The notes under the pieces: generated by a model
Databases searched by the model: none
The model's input: the letters and a program-made list of their open reading frames with translations, nothing else
What the model was told of the DNA's origin: nothing
Shown: positions 1 to 6,302 of the stretch, one piece after another
Position numbering within the stretch: the first letter of the stretch is position 1
How the letters are laid out: every line of letters starts with the position of its first letter
Made by a program: the position numbers and the translations under genes
Source of the DNA: Aeromonas aquatica
GTDB taxonomy: Bacteria; Pseudomonadota; Gammaproteobacteria; Enterobacterales; Aeromonadaceae
Assembly: GCF_000764655.1 (NCBI RefSeq)
Contig: NZ_JRGL01000013.1
Location: 1 to 38,894 of the forward strand
DNA length: 38,894 bases
Direction of reading: 5' to 3'

Positions 1-19
1 CCAGCAGTATTCGCAAGAA
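1..19. repeat. Terminal direct repeat (left copy), circular join
   Basis: The first 19 bases are identical to the last 19 (38876-38894). A minus-strand ORF reads through the join in frame when one copy is removed, so this is the overlap of a circular assembly and not a biological long terminal repeat. The unique length is 38,875 bp. Confidence 0.9.
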
Positions 20-492
20 TCTGTCCCGCCCCTGACGAACCGGGGGCGGGGAACCAGGACCGGCGTCTTGTCAGGGAAACCCACCTCAGCCCAGAACGGA
101 ACGCGCTTGGCCGTGCCCAGGAAGTTAACCCGCTGGAGATAGATCAATGTCCCGTCTGGCTTTAGCTCTTTCAAGCTCTTACGGATAAACGCCTCGGTCA
201 GACTGAACGGCGGATTGGTAACGATCAAGTCATAGACCCCGCAACCTAGATCCGCCTCCAGGTAGTCCACGCCCTGGCGGAGCTCACACCAATCCTTGCG
301 CTCATCCGGGAGCGGCATCAGATTGAAGATTGTGGGGAGGGGCGCGCCCTCCTCATCCAGCAAATCCCCTCGGCACGGCTCAAGGAACCGGTCCCCAGGT
401 CTAAGGTTCAGAACCCCCATAAGGGCCCTGACTGCCGAGCCGGGTGTCGGGTAGTTTTCCGACTCGATCACGCTCCCGGTCGTGCTGCTCAC
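1..492 (-). CDS. DNA N6-adenine methyltransferase, N-terminal part (gene continues at 38783-38875)
   Basis: This is the first 164 codons of a 194-residue protein that crosses the circular join. The start is GTG at 492, overlapping the stop of the upstream gene as GTGA. The protein carries an N-terminal NYPTP motif typical of phage-encoded adenine methyltransferases, a motif-I-like segment (FLEPCRGDLL) that would bind S-adenosylmethionine, and the catalytic motif IV in DLIVTNPPFSL. Methylation of adenine in phage DNA, for protection from host restriction or for regulation, is the family role; the target site cannot be read from the sequence. It is the third gene of the apparent late operon, just before the terminase genes. 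No matching endonuclease is visible, so it is probably a solitary methylase. Confidence 0.85.
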   Translation of the reverse strand, partial: MSSTTGSVIESENYPTPGSAVRALMGVLNLRPGDRFLEPCRGDLLDEEGAPLPTIFNLMPLPDERKDWCELRQGVDYLEADLGCGVYDLIVTNPPFSLTEAFIRKSLKELKPDGTLIYLQRVNFLGTAKRVPFWAEVGFPDKTPVLVPRPRFVRGGTDSCEYCW

Positions 493-695
493 TTCTTCCC
501 CCTCACCGTGCCGATCAACCCTTTGGCATGACTCATCAAAGCCCTGGCTTTGTCTTTGGGCAGGAACACGGCAGCAAGGCCACCGATCACCAGGGCGCCG
601 ATGGCCACAGGAGGGGAAACTGCGCCAATGGCCACGCTCACAACCAGATCCAAAGCCTCGGGGCTCAGCACTACATCCGCAATCTCATCAATCAT
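489..695 (-). CDS. Small membrane protein, holin candidate
   Basis: The 68-residue protein has an acidic N-terminus, a long hydrophobic stretch (about residues 16-45, with a PPVAIGA turn in the middle that could divide it into two short membrane segments) and a basic C-terminal tail ending GKK. This charge pattern is usual for phage holins. It overlaps its upstream neighbour by ATGA and the downstream methyltransferase by GTGA, so the three are translationally coupled. The position at the head of the late operon fits a lysis role. No sequence family is recognised and the endolysin lies elsewhere (6303-6689), so the call is an inference. Confidence 0.6.
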   Translation of the reverse strand: MIDEIADVVLSPEALDLVVSVAIGAVSPPVAIGALVIGGLAAVFLPKDKARALMSHAKGLIGTVRGKK

Positions 696-988
696 TTGTC
701 ACTCCACTTGTTCAAACGGCGCTGCTCTCTCCGATCCCGGTACACATCCCAGGCAAAGCGACCCACAACAACCAGGAAGCCACCCAAGGCCGTTACATCG
801 CCGAGCGTCACCTCTACCAGGGGGAGGGGGATCGGAACCTGCAGAAGGGATAAGGATTTAGGGGAGGGAATGGCGCCGGTAATCAGGGGGATAGATGCCG
901 CGCTCGCCTCAGCCTTGACTGAAAGCGAAATAAGCGACACGCCAGACCCCCCGAAATATGCCGTAACCCTGCCCACATCAAGCCCCAT
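692..988 (-). CDS. Small membrane-anchored protein at head of late operon
   Basis: The 98-residue product has a proline- and leucine-rich middle, one likely transmembrane helix near the C-terminus (around ALGGFLVVVGRFAW) and a highly charged tail (DRREQRR). I start it at the ATG at 988, preceded by GGGAG. The longer frame would begin inside a terminator hairpin (1008-1035). It is the first gene after the late promoter and overlaps the next small membrane protein by ATGA. A holin, antiholin or spanin-like role is possible, but no family is recognised. Confidence 0.55.
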   Translation of the reverse strand: MGLDVGRVTAYFGGSGVSLISLSVKAEASAASIPLITGAIPSPKSLSLLQVPIPLPLVEVTLGDVTALGGFLVVVGRFAWDVYRDRREQRRLNKWSDK

Positions 989-1007
989 GTCTCGCGCTCC
1001 CAAAAAG

Positions 1008-1035
1008 AAAGGGCCACCCATGAGGGCAGCCCTTT
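1008..1035 (-). terminator. Terminator hairpin in late leader
   Basis: On the minus strand AAAGGGC pairs with GCCCTTT across a 14-nt loop and is followed by CTTTTTGG. It lies about 100 nt downstream of the putative late promoter (1137-1165) and upstream of the first late gene, as tR' does in lambda-type late regions. It also has a T-run on the plus strand. Confidence 0.65.
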
Positions 1036-1136
1036 TTGTTATGTCGAATCAAATCACTATACCTATGCAGGACGGCGGGGGAGGGTGGGATTCTGACCCG
1101 TAGCCGCTCGCCTCACACCGTTCCCACAATGCCGAA

Positions 1137-1165
1137 ACAGTAACACGAATCGGCAAACTTTACAA
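1137..1165 (-). promoter_or_regulatory. Putative late promoter
   Basis: On the minus strand, TTGTAA (1165-1160) and TACTGT (1142-1137) are separated by exactly 17 bp. The -35 end overlaps an operator-like palindrome (1161-1177). It lies between the end of the early cluster and the first late gene. Confidence 0.5.
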
Positions 1166-1177
1166 CGATTCGTGTAA
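1161..1177. promoter_or_regulatory. Operator-like palindrome at late promoter
   Basis: TACAACGATTCGTGTAA is a variant of the dispersed 17-bp operator, with one perfect half (GTGTAA) and one altered half. A second partial copy (ACACGAATCG) lies at 1143-1152, and the two form a 10-bp inverted repeat. The site overlaps the -35 box of the late promoter. Confidence 0.5.
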
Positions 1178-1184
1178 TCAAAGG

Positions 1185-1592
1185 TCAGCGGCGAAACGCG
1201 GAGGCCCAGCGCTCCAGAACTTCACGGGCTGACGCTGCCAGCGCAACCAGCAGGCCGCGATCCTCCCAGGTAACACCGGACAGGTGGCCGGCCTGGGACA
1301 AGTGAACGGTCTTAACCTTGCCATCGACCACGGCAGGCAAGGCGGCTAGGCAGGTTTGGCGGGTTGCCTTGGCGCTACACACAAACACCTGACCGGTCTT
1401 GATTTTCGATAGACGGACCCGCTGGACGTAACCACAGCCACCCGCGCACGGGATTTCGATTACCGGGTTTCTGGCCATGAGGTGCATCGACTTCCAGTAA
1501 TGGCGCAGATTGTCGATCCTCGTGGAGTGCCTAGTCAGTTCGCCACGGCCAAGGTAAACGAGGGGGCGAATTAAGGAGATCGGGTTACTCAT
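1185..1592 (-). CDS. Hypothetical protein with cysteine zinc-binding-like motif
   Basis: The 135-residue protein is last in the early cluster and starts in an ATGA overlap with its upstream neighbour. Its middle has a CAGGC motif followed by two further cysteines (VFVCSA, RQTC), consistent with a four-cysteine zinc ribbon. Both ends are basic. A small nucleic-acid-binding or adaptor protein is a reasonable guess. I recognise no family, and the function is unknown. Confidence 0.65.
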   Translation of the reverse strand: MSNPISLIRPLVYLGRGELTRHSTRIDNLRHYWKSMHLMARNPVIEIPCAGGCGYVQRVRLSKIKTGQVFVCSAKATRQTCLAALPAVVDGKVKTVHLSQAGHLSGVTWEDRGLLVALAASAREVLERWASAFRR

Positions 1593-1996
1593 TTTTCATC
1601 TCTCTTTGCAAGCAGGGCGTCTAGCTCAGCCTCGGTCATAAATGGGGGCTCTGTTAGCATCAGCTGGCGGGCCTCCCTGGTATGGGCACAATCATGCTCC
1701 CCTTTGTGAATACCTCCACACCCACCCGGCAAGGGGTTCCCGCACTTCCCGCAGGGGGCCTTGCTCAGTTGCTCAATGTGGAGGGCTAAACGGTCGGCGT
1801 CCTGGGTGATAAGCAATTCCACATATTCTGGCAGCTCATAGGGACCAGTCACCCCGCCACGAATTGCGGCGGACTGTTCCAAGCGCTCCATAGCGGCAGC
1901 ACTCAGCCTGATCTCGATTCGCTTAATACCTAGATCCTTATCCCTTTTCCTTTGCGCCTTCTTGCGGTCAGTGGCACCCGTGGCCGTTTTCATCAT
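1589..1996 (-). CDS. Putative ribbon-helix-helix/zinc protein
   Basis: The 135-residue protein has a strongly basic N-terminus (KKAQRKRDKDLG), then IKRIEIRLSAAAMERLEQ, which reads like the strand-helix start of a ribbon-helix-helix domain. The C-terminal half has CGKCGNPL and further Cys/His residues (GGCGG, HDCAH) that could bind zinc. This suggests a DNA-binding regulator; the regulatory target is unknown. It overlaps the flanking genes upstream (ATG at 1996) and downstream (ATGA), so it is part of a tightly packed five-gene cluster. Confidence 0.65.
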   Translation of the reverse strand: MMKTATGATDRKKAQRKRDKDLGIKRIEIRLSAAAMERLEQSAAIRGGVTGPYELPEYVELLITQDADRLALHIEQLSKAPCGKCGNPLPGGCGGIHKGEHDCAHTREARQLMLTEPPFMTEAELDALLAKRDEK

Positions 1997-2142
1997 TTAC
2001 CCAGTGACTCCCCCAGGCGCTCCAGGATACGAAGGGAATAATCAGGGGACAGGAAAGCAACAATCATCGACAGCGACACCAAGCAGAGCGCCAGGACGGC
2101 AAGGACAAGGGCGCCGATAGTGTCATTTATGCGGGAAATCAA
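1993..2142 (-). CDS. Small single-pass membrane protein
   Basis: The 49-residue protein starts at TTG (2142), which overlaps the preceding stop as TTGA and has AGGAGG 8 nt upstream. It has one hydrophobic helix (about residues 9-32, rich in Leu/Val/Ala) and a charged amphipathic C-terminus (LRILERLGESLGK). It sits between two genes with overlaps on both sides, which is the main reason to accept such a short frame. Function unknown. Confidence 0.55.
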   Translation of the reverse strand: MISRINDTIGALVLAVLALCLVSLSMIVAFLSPDYSLRILERLGESLGK

Positions 2143-2309
2143 AGTTGCGCCTCCTGCTCCAGGGCCTCAAGGATACGATCAGCATCATCAGTGCTCATTG
2201 CGTTGCAAGTCTGGCTCTCAAGATGGGCCGCGAAATCCTGATAACGCTCCTCAAGGTATAGCTGAATCAGTTCCTTGTCATAGCTGGTTAGCTTATTCAT
2301 TACATGCAT
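2139..2309 (-). CDS. Small acidic hypothetical protein
   Basis: The 56-residue protein starts at ATG 2309 with GGAG 8 nt upstream; a second in-frame ATG lies at 2300. It is acidic and helical (KELIQLYLEERYQDF, DDADRILEALEQE). The start lies inside a copy of a 21-bp palindrome that occurs twice more near 14.6 kb, so its expression may be controlled by whatever binds there. Function unknown. Confidence 0.6.
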   Translation of the reverse strand: MHVMNKLTSYDKELIQLYLEERYQDFAAHLESQTCNAMSTDDADRILEALEQEAQL

Positions 2310-2313
2310 GATT
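2293..2313. repeat. 21-bp palindromic element, copy 1
   Basis: Arms TATTCAT and ATGATTA flank a TACATGC centre. The element differs from the copy at 14601-14621 by one base. It covers the start codon region of the gene at 2139-2309. Confidence 0.7.
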
Positions 2314-2470
2314 AACACTCCATCAGTCGATTAAGGGTGGCAAGTTCGGTTGTTAGCCGGTCGATAGCCTCGACCTTGGCGCAATCACTAAGCACAGCAG
2401 CGACACTAGACGCCGCAAGTGTGATCACCAGCACTAGACCCATGGCGTTTTGTTTGATGAAATTGATCAT
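2312..2470 (-). CDS. Small membrane protein, first gene of early cluster
   Basis: The 52-residue protein starts at ATG 2470 (MINFIKQNAMG). It has a single hydrophobic helix (about residues 9-29) followed by a charged, leucine-rich C-terminus with two cysteines. An upstream GTG in frame lies in a palindrome and is less likely to be the start. The downstream gene begins 3 nt beyond its stop. It is directly downstream of a good promoter with an operator in the spacer. Function unknown. Confidence 0.55.
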   Translation of the reverse strand: MINFIKQNAMGLVLVITLAASSVAAVLSDCAKVEAIDRLTTELATLNRLMEC

Positions 2471-2482
2471 TTTTTTTATCCC

Positions 2483-2494
2483 GTGACCGGTCAC
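2483..2494. repeat. Perfect 12-bp palindrome, copy 1
   Basis: GTGACCGGTCAC occurs here, just upstream of the early cluster, and again at 38775-38786 upstream of the terminase genes. It is a possible protein-binding site of unknown partner. Confidence 0.45.
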
Positions 2495-2509
2495 ATTTGA
2501 CCGCGAGTG

Positions 2510-2538
2510 ACATTACACGCGGAGTGGAAAACTATCAA
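2510..2538 (-). promoter_or_regulatory. Promoter of early small-gene cluster, with operator
   Basis: On the minus strand TTGATA (2538-2533) and TAATGT (2515-2510) are separated by 17 bp. The palindrome TTACACGCGGAGTGGAA (2513-2529) fills the -10 to spacer region and matches the dispersed operator family. Confidence 0.6.
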
Positions 2539-2540
2539 GC

Positions 2541-3109
2541 GGTTTCGACCAATCAATCATCAGCTGAACGCACATTGAACCGAGGCCAAAATTCCCAGGC
2601 CAGGAGGCGGGAGACTGCCGAACAGGAAAGGGGGGTTGGTCGAATCCATTCATGCTGCGATTCGAGCGCGGCGACCAAGATCAGCGGCAGCTTGCCGGAG
2701 AATTTCGGCAGTCACGCCACCGGCCCGAGAGGCGCGCCAAACCTGAAAAGGGACCCGGTAGGGATGCATCAAAAACGCCCCCTTACAGGTTTTGCTGCCG
2801 AACCTAAGAAATCACAAAAAATTGTCGAGCCCCGGGGCCTCGCCGCCCGTGGTCCCCACCAGATTCTCCAGGGTCCCCCGCCTTCCTGGCCGGCCTCGAT
2901 GCCAGGGCCCAGCATTCCCCTTTAGTTTCATCAACTTAGCCACCACTCCTTGCACAATGACCGGGGCCGGCGCCGTGCTCGATGGGCTGGCCGGCGCGCT
3001 CACTCTCTACTCCTCTAGTGTGAATGGAGTTGCTGGCCTGGGGCTGGCGGCTTTGCTGGCGTCTCCTGGAAATCGGTGGGTATGTGGATCTCGTTACTGT
3101 CTCGGATTC
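2541..3109. other. Intergenic region downstream of integrase; attP could lie here
   Basis: This 570-bp stretch has no convincing long gene. It holds a weak minus-strand ORF (2812-3003), a GC-rich hairpin followed by TTTTTT on the minus strand near 2822-2842 that may end integrase transcription, and repeated GGCCGGCGC words near 2965-2995. Phage attachment sites usually lie next to the integrase gene, but I see no tRNA-like core and cannot define attP. Confidence 0.4.
2812..3003 (-). CDS. Doubtful small ORF with good ribosome-binding site
   Basis: The 63-codon frame starts at GTG with GAGGAG 6 nt upstream, which is a better initiation signal than many real genes here have. The product is rich in Ala, Pro and Gly and resembles no family, and much of it may only reflect GC-rich DNA. 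It lies just downstream of the integrase. I record it as possible only. Confidence 0.25.
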   Translation of the reverse strand: MSAPASPSSTAPAPVIVQGVVAKLMKLKGNAGPWHRGRPGRRGTLENLVGTTGGEAPGLDNFL

Positions 3110-4297
3110 TCAGCGGAAGAAATCCAGGGCCTCAAGGTGGCGGTGATAGTCGGCGATAGCTTGCCGTTTCGACGCCTCGATTTGGCTGTGAATGTATACG
3201 GCATCAAGGCCCTTTAGCTTGTGGTTTATGAGCCGTTCGGCGGTCATCCATTCCACCCCCAGATCAGCAAGGATTGAGCGCATCAGCTTGCGTATGTCGT
3301 GGGCCGACCAGCTGCCGCCCGATATGGCCTTTATCTCCTTATGAGCAAGTGAGGGGTCGAGGGTTGAGCCGCCCTTGCCACGGCCAGGGAACAGCAGGGC
3401 GGAACGCTTCAAGGCTTGCCCCTTCCAGGTATTGAACAGGGCGAGGGCTTGATCAGACAGCGGCAGGGTTAGGGCTTCCCTGGTCTTTGTGTATCGGGCT
3501 GGAATGGTCAGGGTCTTGGTGCCCGCATCAATCCAGGACCAGCGTAACGAAAGGGTTTCATGTAGGCGGGTCCCAAACATCATCATGATCCTGATCATCA
3601 TCTGGCCGCGACCAGTAGGCGGCAGGCTTTGAATGAGTGCAGCGGTCGAGGAGGTGGGGACGGCGGCTTTCTTGCCCTGGTAATTGGTATGGCCAAAGTC
3701 CTTGAACAGCCAGGAGGCGGTGGGATTTACCAGGAGGAGGCCCAGCGCCTCGGCGGCCTTGAATGCTTGCTTTAGGGTGGTAAACATGACCCGAACATAA
3801 GAGCCGGCATAGGCCACCTTTAGAGGCTGGATCAGGAGCTCATCTAACTGGATTCGGTCAAATGTCTCTATCTGTAAATGACCGAGGCGGGGGACCACAT
3901 GGCCGGTCATTACCGATGAAATGACGGCGCGCCGGCTGGCACCAACAGACGGATTTTTTGATGCCCGGTCAACGAACCAGGCGGCCAAATCAGCAACGGT
4001 CGCAAAGCGGGAGATAGCGGCGGAAGTGGTGGGGTTTGCGTACAAATTTGTTTTCATGGTGTGGAACATGGCCTTGGCTTGCTTAGGGGTAACATCTGGG
4101 TATCTGGCGATCAGCTCCCACCTTTCCCGGCCTTCCTGGTAGTGCCGGAGGTGAAAGGATCCCCTGGTGCGGTCTTTCAATGAGTACCTGAATAGAAAGG
4201 CGCCCTCACTCAGCTGGCGGGCGCCTCCTGTTCTGTGCTTCTTGATAGCCGTCTCAGTGATAGGGGTCTGCTCAGTTGCGGGAGACAAAGACGGCAA
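3110..4297 (-). CDS. int: Tyrosine recombinase / phage integrase
   Basis: The protein catalyses site-specific recombination, presumably between attP and a host attB. The N-terminal third resembles the arm-type binding domain of P4-like integrases (FLFRYSLKDRTRGSFHLRHY). A core-binding domain follows. The catalytic domain holds the first arginine in FGTRLHETLSLRW, the HxxR box in SAHDIRKLMRS, and the last His and the tyrosine nucleophile in INHKLKGLDAVYIHS. I place the start at TTG 4297, which has GGAGGG upstream and avoids a long overlap with the gene ending at 4272. An ATG at 4372 would add 25 residues. An operator-like site (4430-4446) lies just upstream. An integrase beside a plasmid replicon is unusual and suggests either two lifestyles or a role in multimer resolution. 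Confidence 0.9.
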   Translation of the reverse strand: MPSLSPATEQTPITETAIKKHRTGGARQLSEGAFLFRYSLKDRTRGSFHLRHYQEGRERWELIARYPDVTPKQAKAMFHTMKTNLYANPTTSAAISRFATVADLAAWFVDRASKNPSVGASRRAVISSVMTGHVVPRLGHLQIETFDRIQLDELLIQPLKVAYAGSYVRVMFTTLKQAFKAAEALGLLLVNPTASWLFKDFGHTNYQGKKAAVPTSSTAALIQSLPPTGRGQMMIRIMMMFGTRLHETLSLRWSWIDAGTKTLTIPARYTKTREALTLPLSDQALALFNTWKGQALKRSALLFPGRGKGGSTLDPSLAHKEIKAISGGSWSAHDIRKLMRSILADLGVEWMTAERLINHKLKGLDAVYIHSQIEASKRQAIADYHRHLEALDFFR

Positions 4298-4499
4298 TTG
4301 GCAATCCCTCCTCACCGATGCCACGGAATAGCAGGGTTTCACCGGGGCGAGGCTGGGGATCCCACGACTCATGGAATGAGCGGGAGGCGTCGCCGTAGAA
4401 CTCCAGTTCCCCCCACAAATCCAAGCGCTCTACACGAATCGTGGAATCTCCGACCAACAAAAGACCCGCGAGGGTGGTCAGGGCGCTTTCTCTGATCAT
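4272..4499 (-). CDS. Hypothetical protein upstream of integrase
   Basis: The 75-residue protein starts in an ATGA overlap with the gene above and overlaps the integrase frame. The sequence is beta-rich (DLWGELEFYG, GETLLFRGIG, LPIAVFVSRN) with no family that I recognise. Coupled translation with its upstream neighbour is the main reason to accept it. An operator-like palindrome lies inside its coding sequence and could serve the integrase. Confidence 0.6.
   Translation of the reverse strand: MIRESALTTLAGLLLVGDSTIRVERLDLWGELEFYGDASRSFHESWDPQPRPGETLLFRGIGEEGLPIAVFVSRN
4430..4446. promoter_or_regulatory. Operator-like palindrome upstream of integrase
   Basis: CTACACGAATCGTGGAA fits the TTACAC-N5-GTGTAA pattern with one change in each half. 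It lies inside the gene at 4272-4499 and about 130 bp upstream of the proposed integrase start. Confidence 0.4.
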
Positions 4500-4921
4500 G
4501 CCGTGATTGCCTCAAGAATGAAGGCTTGACCGACCCGGAGCCTGTTCCTATAGGTTCTCTCGGACACGCCAAGGACGGCGGCGCGGGTAGCCTGGGTGCT
4601 CTCGACGTAGCAAAAACGATGGGGGACCAGCTGGCGGCGCTTTAATACATTCATCCAGCCGGCGCCGTACTCCAGGCGAACCACATCAGCGGAAGCCAGA
4701 TCCTGGATGGCCAGCTTCATCATGGCGCTCTCCACCCTTTCCTCCAGGGAGTTGATGGGGCCATGACGGCGACCAGTGGCAAGGCTGAAATGGCCGCGAG
4801 TCTCCATCAAGCGGGCCATTACCCCTTTGGTCTGGGGCTGCGCATTCCCAGAATGACACCACCGGGCGTGGGCCTCCATTGCCTCAGTCAGGGCCTTTAG
4901 GGTGCGAGGTGAAATGATCAT
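4496..4921 (-). CDS. Putative Q-like late gene regulator
   Basis: The 141-residue protein starts at ATG 4921, which overlaps the preceding stop as ATGA with GGGAG upstream. Its central part (RVESAMMKLAIQDLASADVV, LEYG) and its C-terminal helix-turn-helix (VLGVSERTYRNRLRVGQ) resemble phage antitermination or RinA/Q-type late regulators, whose C-terminus is like sigma region 4. By analogy it would switch on the late operon by acting at the promoter near 1150 and the terminator just after it. It is the fourth gene after the early (Cro-side) promoter, as expected for a delayed-early regulator. Assignment rests on pattern and position, not on a database match. Confidence 0.55.
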   Translation of the reverse strand: MIISPRTLKALTEAMEAHARWCHSGNAQPQTKGVMARLMETRGHFSLATGRRHGPINSLEERVESAMMKLAIQDLASADVVRLEYGAGWMNVLKRRQLVPHRFCYVESTQATRAAVLGVSERTYRNRLRVGQAFILEAITA

Positions 4922-5154
4922 GCAAGGGGTCTCCCTTTGTTCCATGCGTTGAAAGATTGAATCAGCGACTCCCAGCGGCGCCCCATCTCGGAGCCTGGGA
5001 CGAGCTCAGCCCTGGACACGAAGCCAACGATGGCCTTTAGTGCCGCCAGAGCCTCAGTTTCATTCCTCACCCGCCGCTGGGCGGATACAGCAAGGAAGCG
5101 CTGGAATCGGACCTTGCGGCACATGATGGTGCTGGCGCCTGCAAAACTACTCAT
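4918..5154 (-). CDS. Small basic hypothetical protein (early operon)
   Basis: The 78-residue, arginine-rich protein overlaps both neighbours by ATGA. It has no recognised domain. The N-terminal half is basic (MCRKVRFQRF, SAQRRVRNETEA), and the C-terminus (GRRWESLIQSFNAWNKGR) could bind nucleic acid. Its position between the kinase-like protein and the Q-like regulator is where lambdoid phages keep nin-type genes. Function unknown. Confidence 0.6.
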   Translation of the reverse strand: MSSFAGASTIMCRKVRFQRFLAVSAQRRVRNETEALAALKAIVGFVSRAELVPGSEMGRRWESLIQSFNAWNKGRPLA

Positions 5155-5534
5155 GCCGCCCTCCCCAGAATCTTGATTAGGGTATTTACCGGGTTGGTGT
5201 ACCGGCCCCGCTCCTCGGCAAGGGTCATCATCAGGTGATGCCGCTCAATGGGTATATCGTCCGATGGCAGCCCCTGGACGTGTACCACCTCGCCGCCCAG
5301 GCTCTCCACAACATCGGCCTCCTCAAGGCAAGCGATGCTGATCAGAATGGGGGTCATCCGGTCGGCGCTAGCCAGAACGGCGGCTAGTCGCTCCTCCCTC
5401 CCCCATGGAACCCGGACACTTTTGGGAATGGTCAAATCAACGTGAGCCGGCAGCAGGGAGGCCAGGGCCTCAGTCGCGGCGGCGCGGTCGGCAACCGATG
5501 AACCACAAAGGGCAATGATTGGCGCTTTCGTCAT
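5151..5534 (-). CDS. Degenerate nucleotide-kinase-like protein
   Basis: The 127-residue protein has the layout of phage deoxynucleoside monophosphate kinases: an initial strand and loop (IIALCGSSVADRAAATEAL) where the P-loop would be, then a segment ISIACLEEADVVESLGGEVVHV that recalls the NEA-x-GG element of that family. The P-loop lacks the Gly-Lys-Ser/Thr needed to bind phosphate, so the protein is probably not an active kinase. It may be a repurposed or decaying relative. The start is ATG 5534, preceded by a GAGGAAATAACGAA leader that recurs upstream of gene W (29715). Confidence 0.5.
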   Translation of the reverse strand: MTKAPIIALCGSSVADRAAATEALASLLPAHVDLTIPKSVRVPWGREERLAAVLASADRMTPILISIACLEEADVVESLGGEVVHVQGLPSDDIPIERHHLMMTLAEERGRYTNPVNTLIKILGRAA

Positions 5535-5554
5535 TTCGTTATTTCCTCACATCC

Positions 5555-5785
5555 TTACCTTGTAAGCCTCTTTGCTTCCCGGCTCGCCAGCTCAGCAAAT
5601 AGGGGCGCATATATGCGGTTAAAGTCCAGGGCGCCCCGGCTAGCCCTTATCAGGCGAACGGCTGCTTGGGGCTTGGGGATCTTCTCGGAGTAATACCAGC
5701 TCGCCACGGTTCTAGGTGACTCCTTCATTATCTTGGCGGTCTGGGCAACCCCGCCGCTTTCTTCTATCCACTCAAAGAGGGTCAA
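5555..5785 (-). CDS. Cro-like helix-turn-helix regulator
   Basis: The 76-residue protein starts at TTG 5785 with GGGAG upstream. Residues 1-45 form a Cro-like helix-turn-helix (GGVAQTAKIMKESPRTVASW). It is divergent from the repressor gene, with a 173-bp operator region between them, which is the classical lysis-lysogeny arrangement. It is the first gene of the early operon leading to the Q-like protein and the integrase, and would counteract the repressor. Confidence 0.75.
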   Translation of the reverse strand: MTLFEWIEESGGVAQTAKIMKESPRTVASWYYSEKIPKPQAAVRLIRASRGALDFNRIYAPLFAELASREAKRLTR

Positions 5786-5958
5786 AGCACGCTCCCGGTT
5801 TCATTTCAACGGAACGAATAATTACACGATTAGGCTTAAAATTCAACGGTTTGTATAACTTTATTCCACTTAGAGTGGATAGATTAAAAATGGTGTTGAC
5901 AAGATAAACGCTTAGAGTAAATTGCACACGAATTGATCACATCAAGGAGTGACCACAA
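5786..5958. promoter_or_regulatory. Immunity operator region between cro-like gene and repressor
   Basis: The region holds divergent promoters and several operator-like palindromes: TTACAC half-site at 5822-5827, TTCAACGGTTTGTATAA near 5842-5858, TCCACT-TAG-AGTGGA at 5865-5879, and ACACGAAT at 5926-5933. A minus-strand promoter (TTGAAT, 16 bp, TAATTA) overlaps the first two. The density of related palindromes argues that the repressor and the Cro-like protein compete here. Confidence 0.65.
5896..5923 (+). promoter_or_regulatory. Repressor promoter
   Basis: A consensus TTGACA (5896-5901) is followed after 16 bp by TAAATT (5918-5923), 36 nt upstream of the repressor start. An operator-like ACACGAAT lies right after the -10 box, allowing autoregulation. 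Confidence 0.6.
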
Positions 5959-6255
5959 ATGACCACCCAAGCAAGAAAAGAAATCATCGGCAAACGCATT
6001 CGTCACTTGCGCCACACCTTGGGCCTGACTCTCAAGGAACTGGCAGAAAACACCGGCCTCAAGCTGGCGCAGATCAGCAACTGGGAGCAGGGGATCAGAA
6101 CGCCGGATCTAGATGCATTGGAAGCTATGAGCGTATTTTTCAAAGTCCCAGGCACTTGGCTGATGGGATTCAAAGAAGCGGGGGATGAAGTTGTGACCGT
6201 TGCCAAGATTGGGGCCGGCGAACCTGCAGTTGAACGCCATATGAAACGCCAATAA
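5959..6255 (+). CDS. Prophage repressor (XRE family), short form
   Basis: The 98-residue protein has a full XRE helix-turn-helix (IRHLRHTLGLTLKELAENTG, LKLAQISNWEQGIRTPDLDAL) and a short C-terminus (about 35 residues) that lacks the S24 peptidase domain of lambda CI. RecA-driven self-cleavage is therefore not expected, and induction must work by another route. It is the only supported protein gene on the plus strand. AAGGAG lies 9 nt upstream of the start. It is the best candidate to bind the dispersed TTACAC-N5-GTGTAA sites, several of which flank its own promoter; this is an inference. Confidence 0.8.
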   Translation: MTTQARKEIIGKRIRHLRHTLGLTLKELAENTGLKLAQISNWEQGIRTPDLDALEAMSVFFKVPGTWLMGFKEAGDEVVTVAKIGAGEPAVERHMKRQ

Positions 6256-6287
6256 AAAAAGGGGCCCACGCAGGGCCCCTTTTTTTA
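6254..6287. terminator. Strong bidirectional terminator
   Basis: A-rich tract, GGGGCCC, ACGCA loop, GGGCCCC and T7 form a perfect hairpin with a T-run on both strands. It separates the convergent repressor and endolysin genes and overlaps the repressor stop. Confidence 0.9.
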
Positions 6288-6302
6288 TTCACGATCACAC
6301 GA

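Noticed and set aside
2639..2682. TCGAATCC-like segment suggesting a tRNA 3' end as attP core
   Set aside because: Only a short resemblance to a T-loop; no acceptor stem pairing and no continuation, so it cannot be called an attachment site.
2497..2925. Plus-strand ORF of 142 codons in the gap near the integrase
   Set aside because: Low-complexity Pro/Gly/Arg/Ser composition and no ribosome site; it begins in the promoter of a minus-strand operon.
3110..4372. Possible protelomerase, as in linear plasmid phages of the VHML/VP882 type
   Set aside because: The protein is a standard integrase with ordinary size and motifs, and no telomere-type long palindrome was seen. The molecule also closes as a circle.
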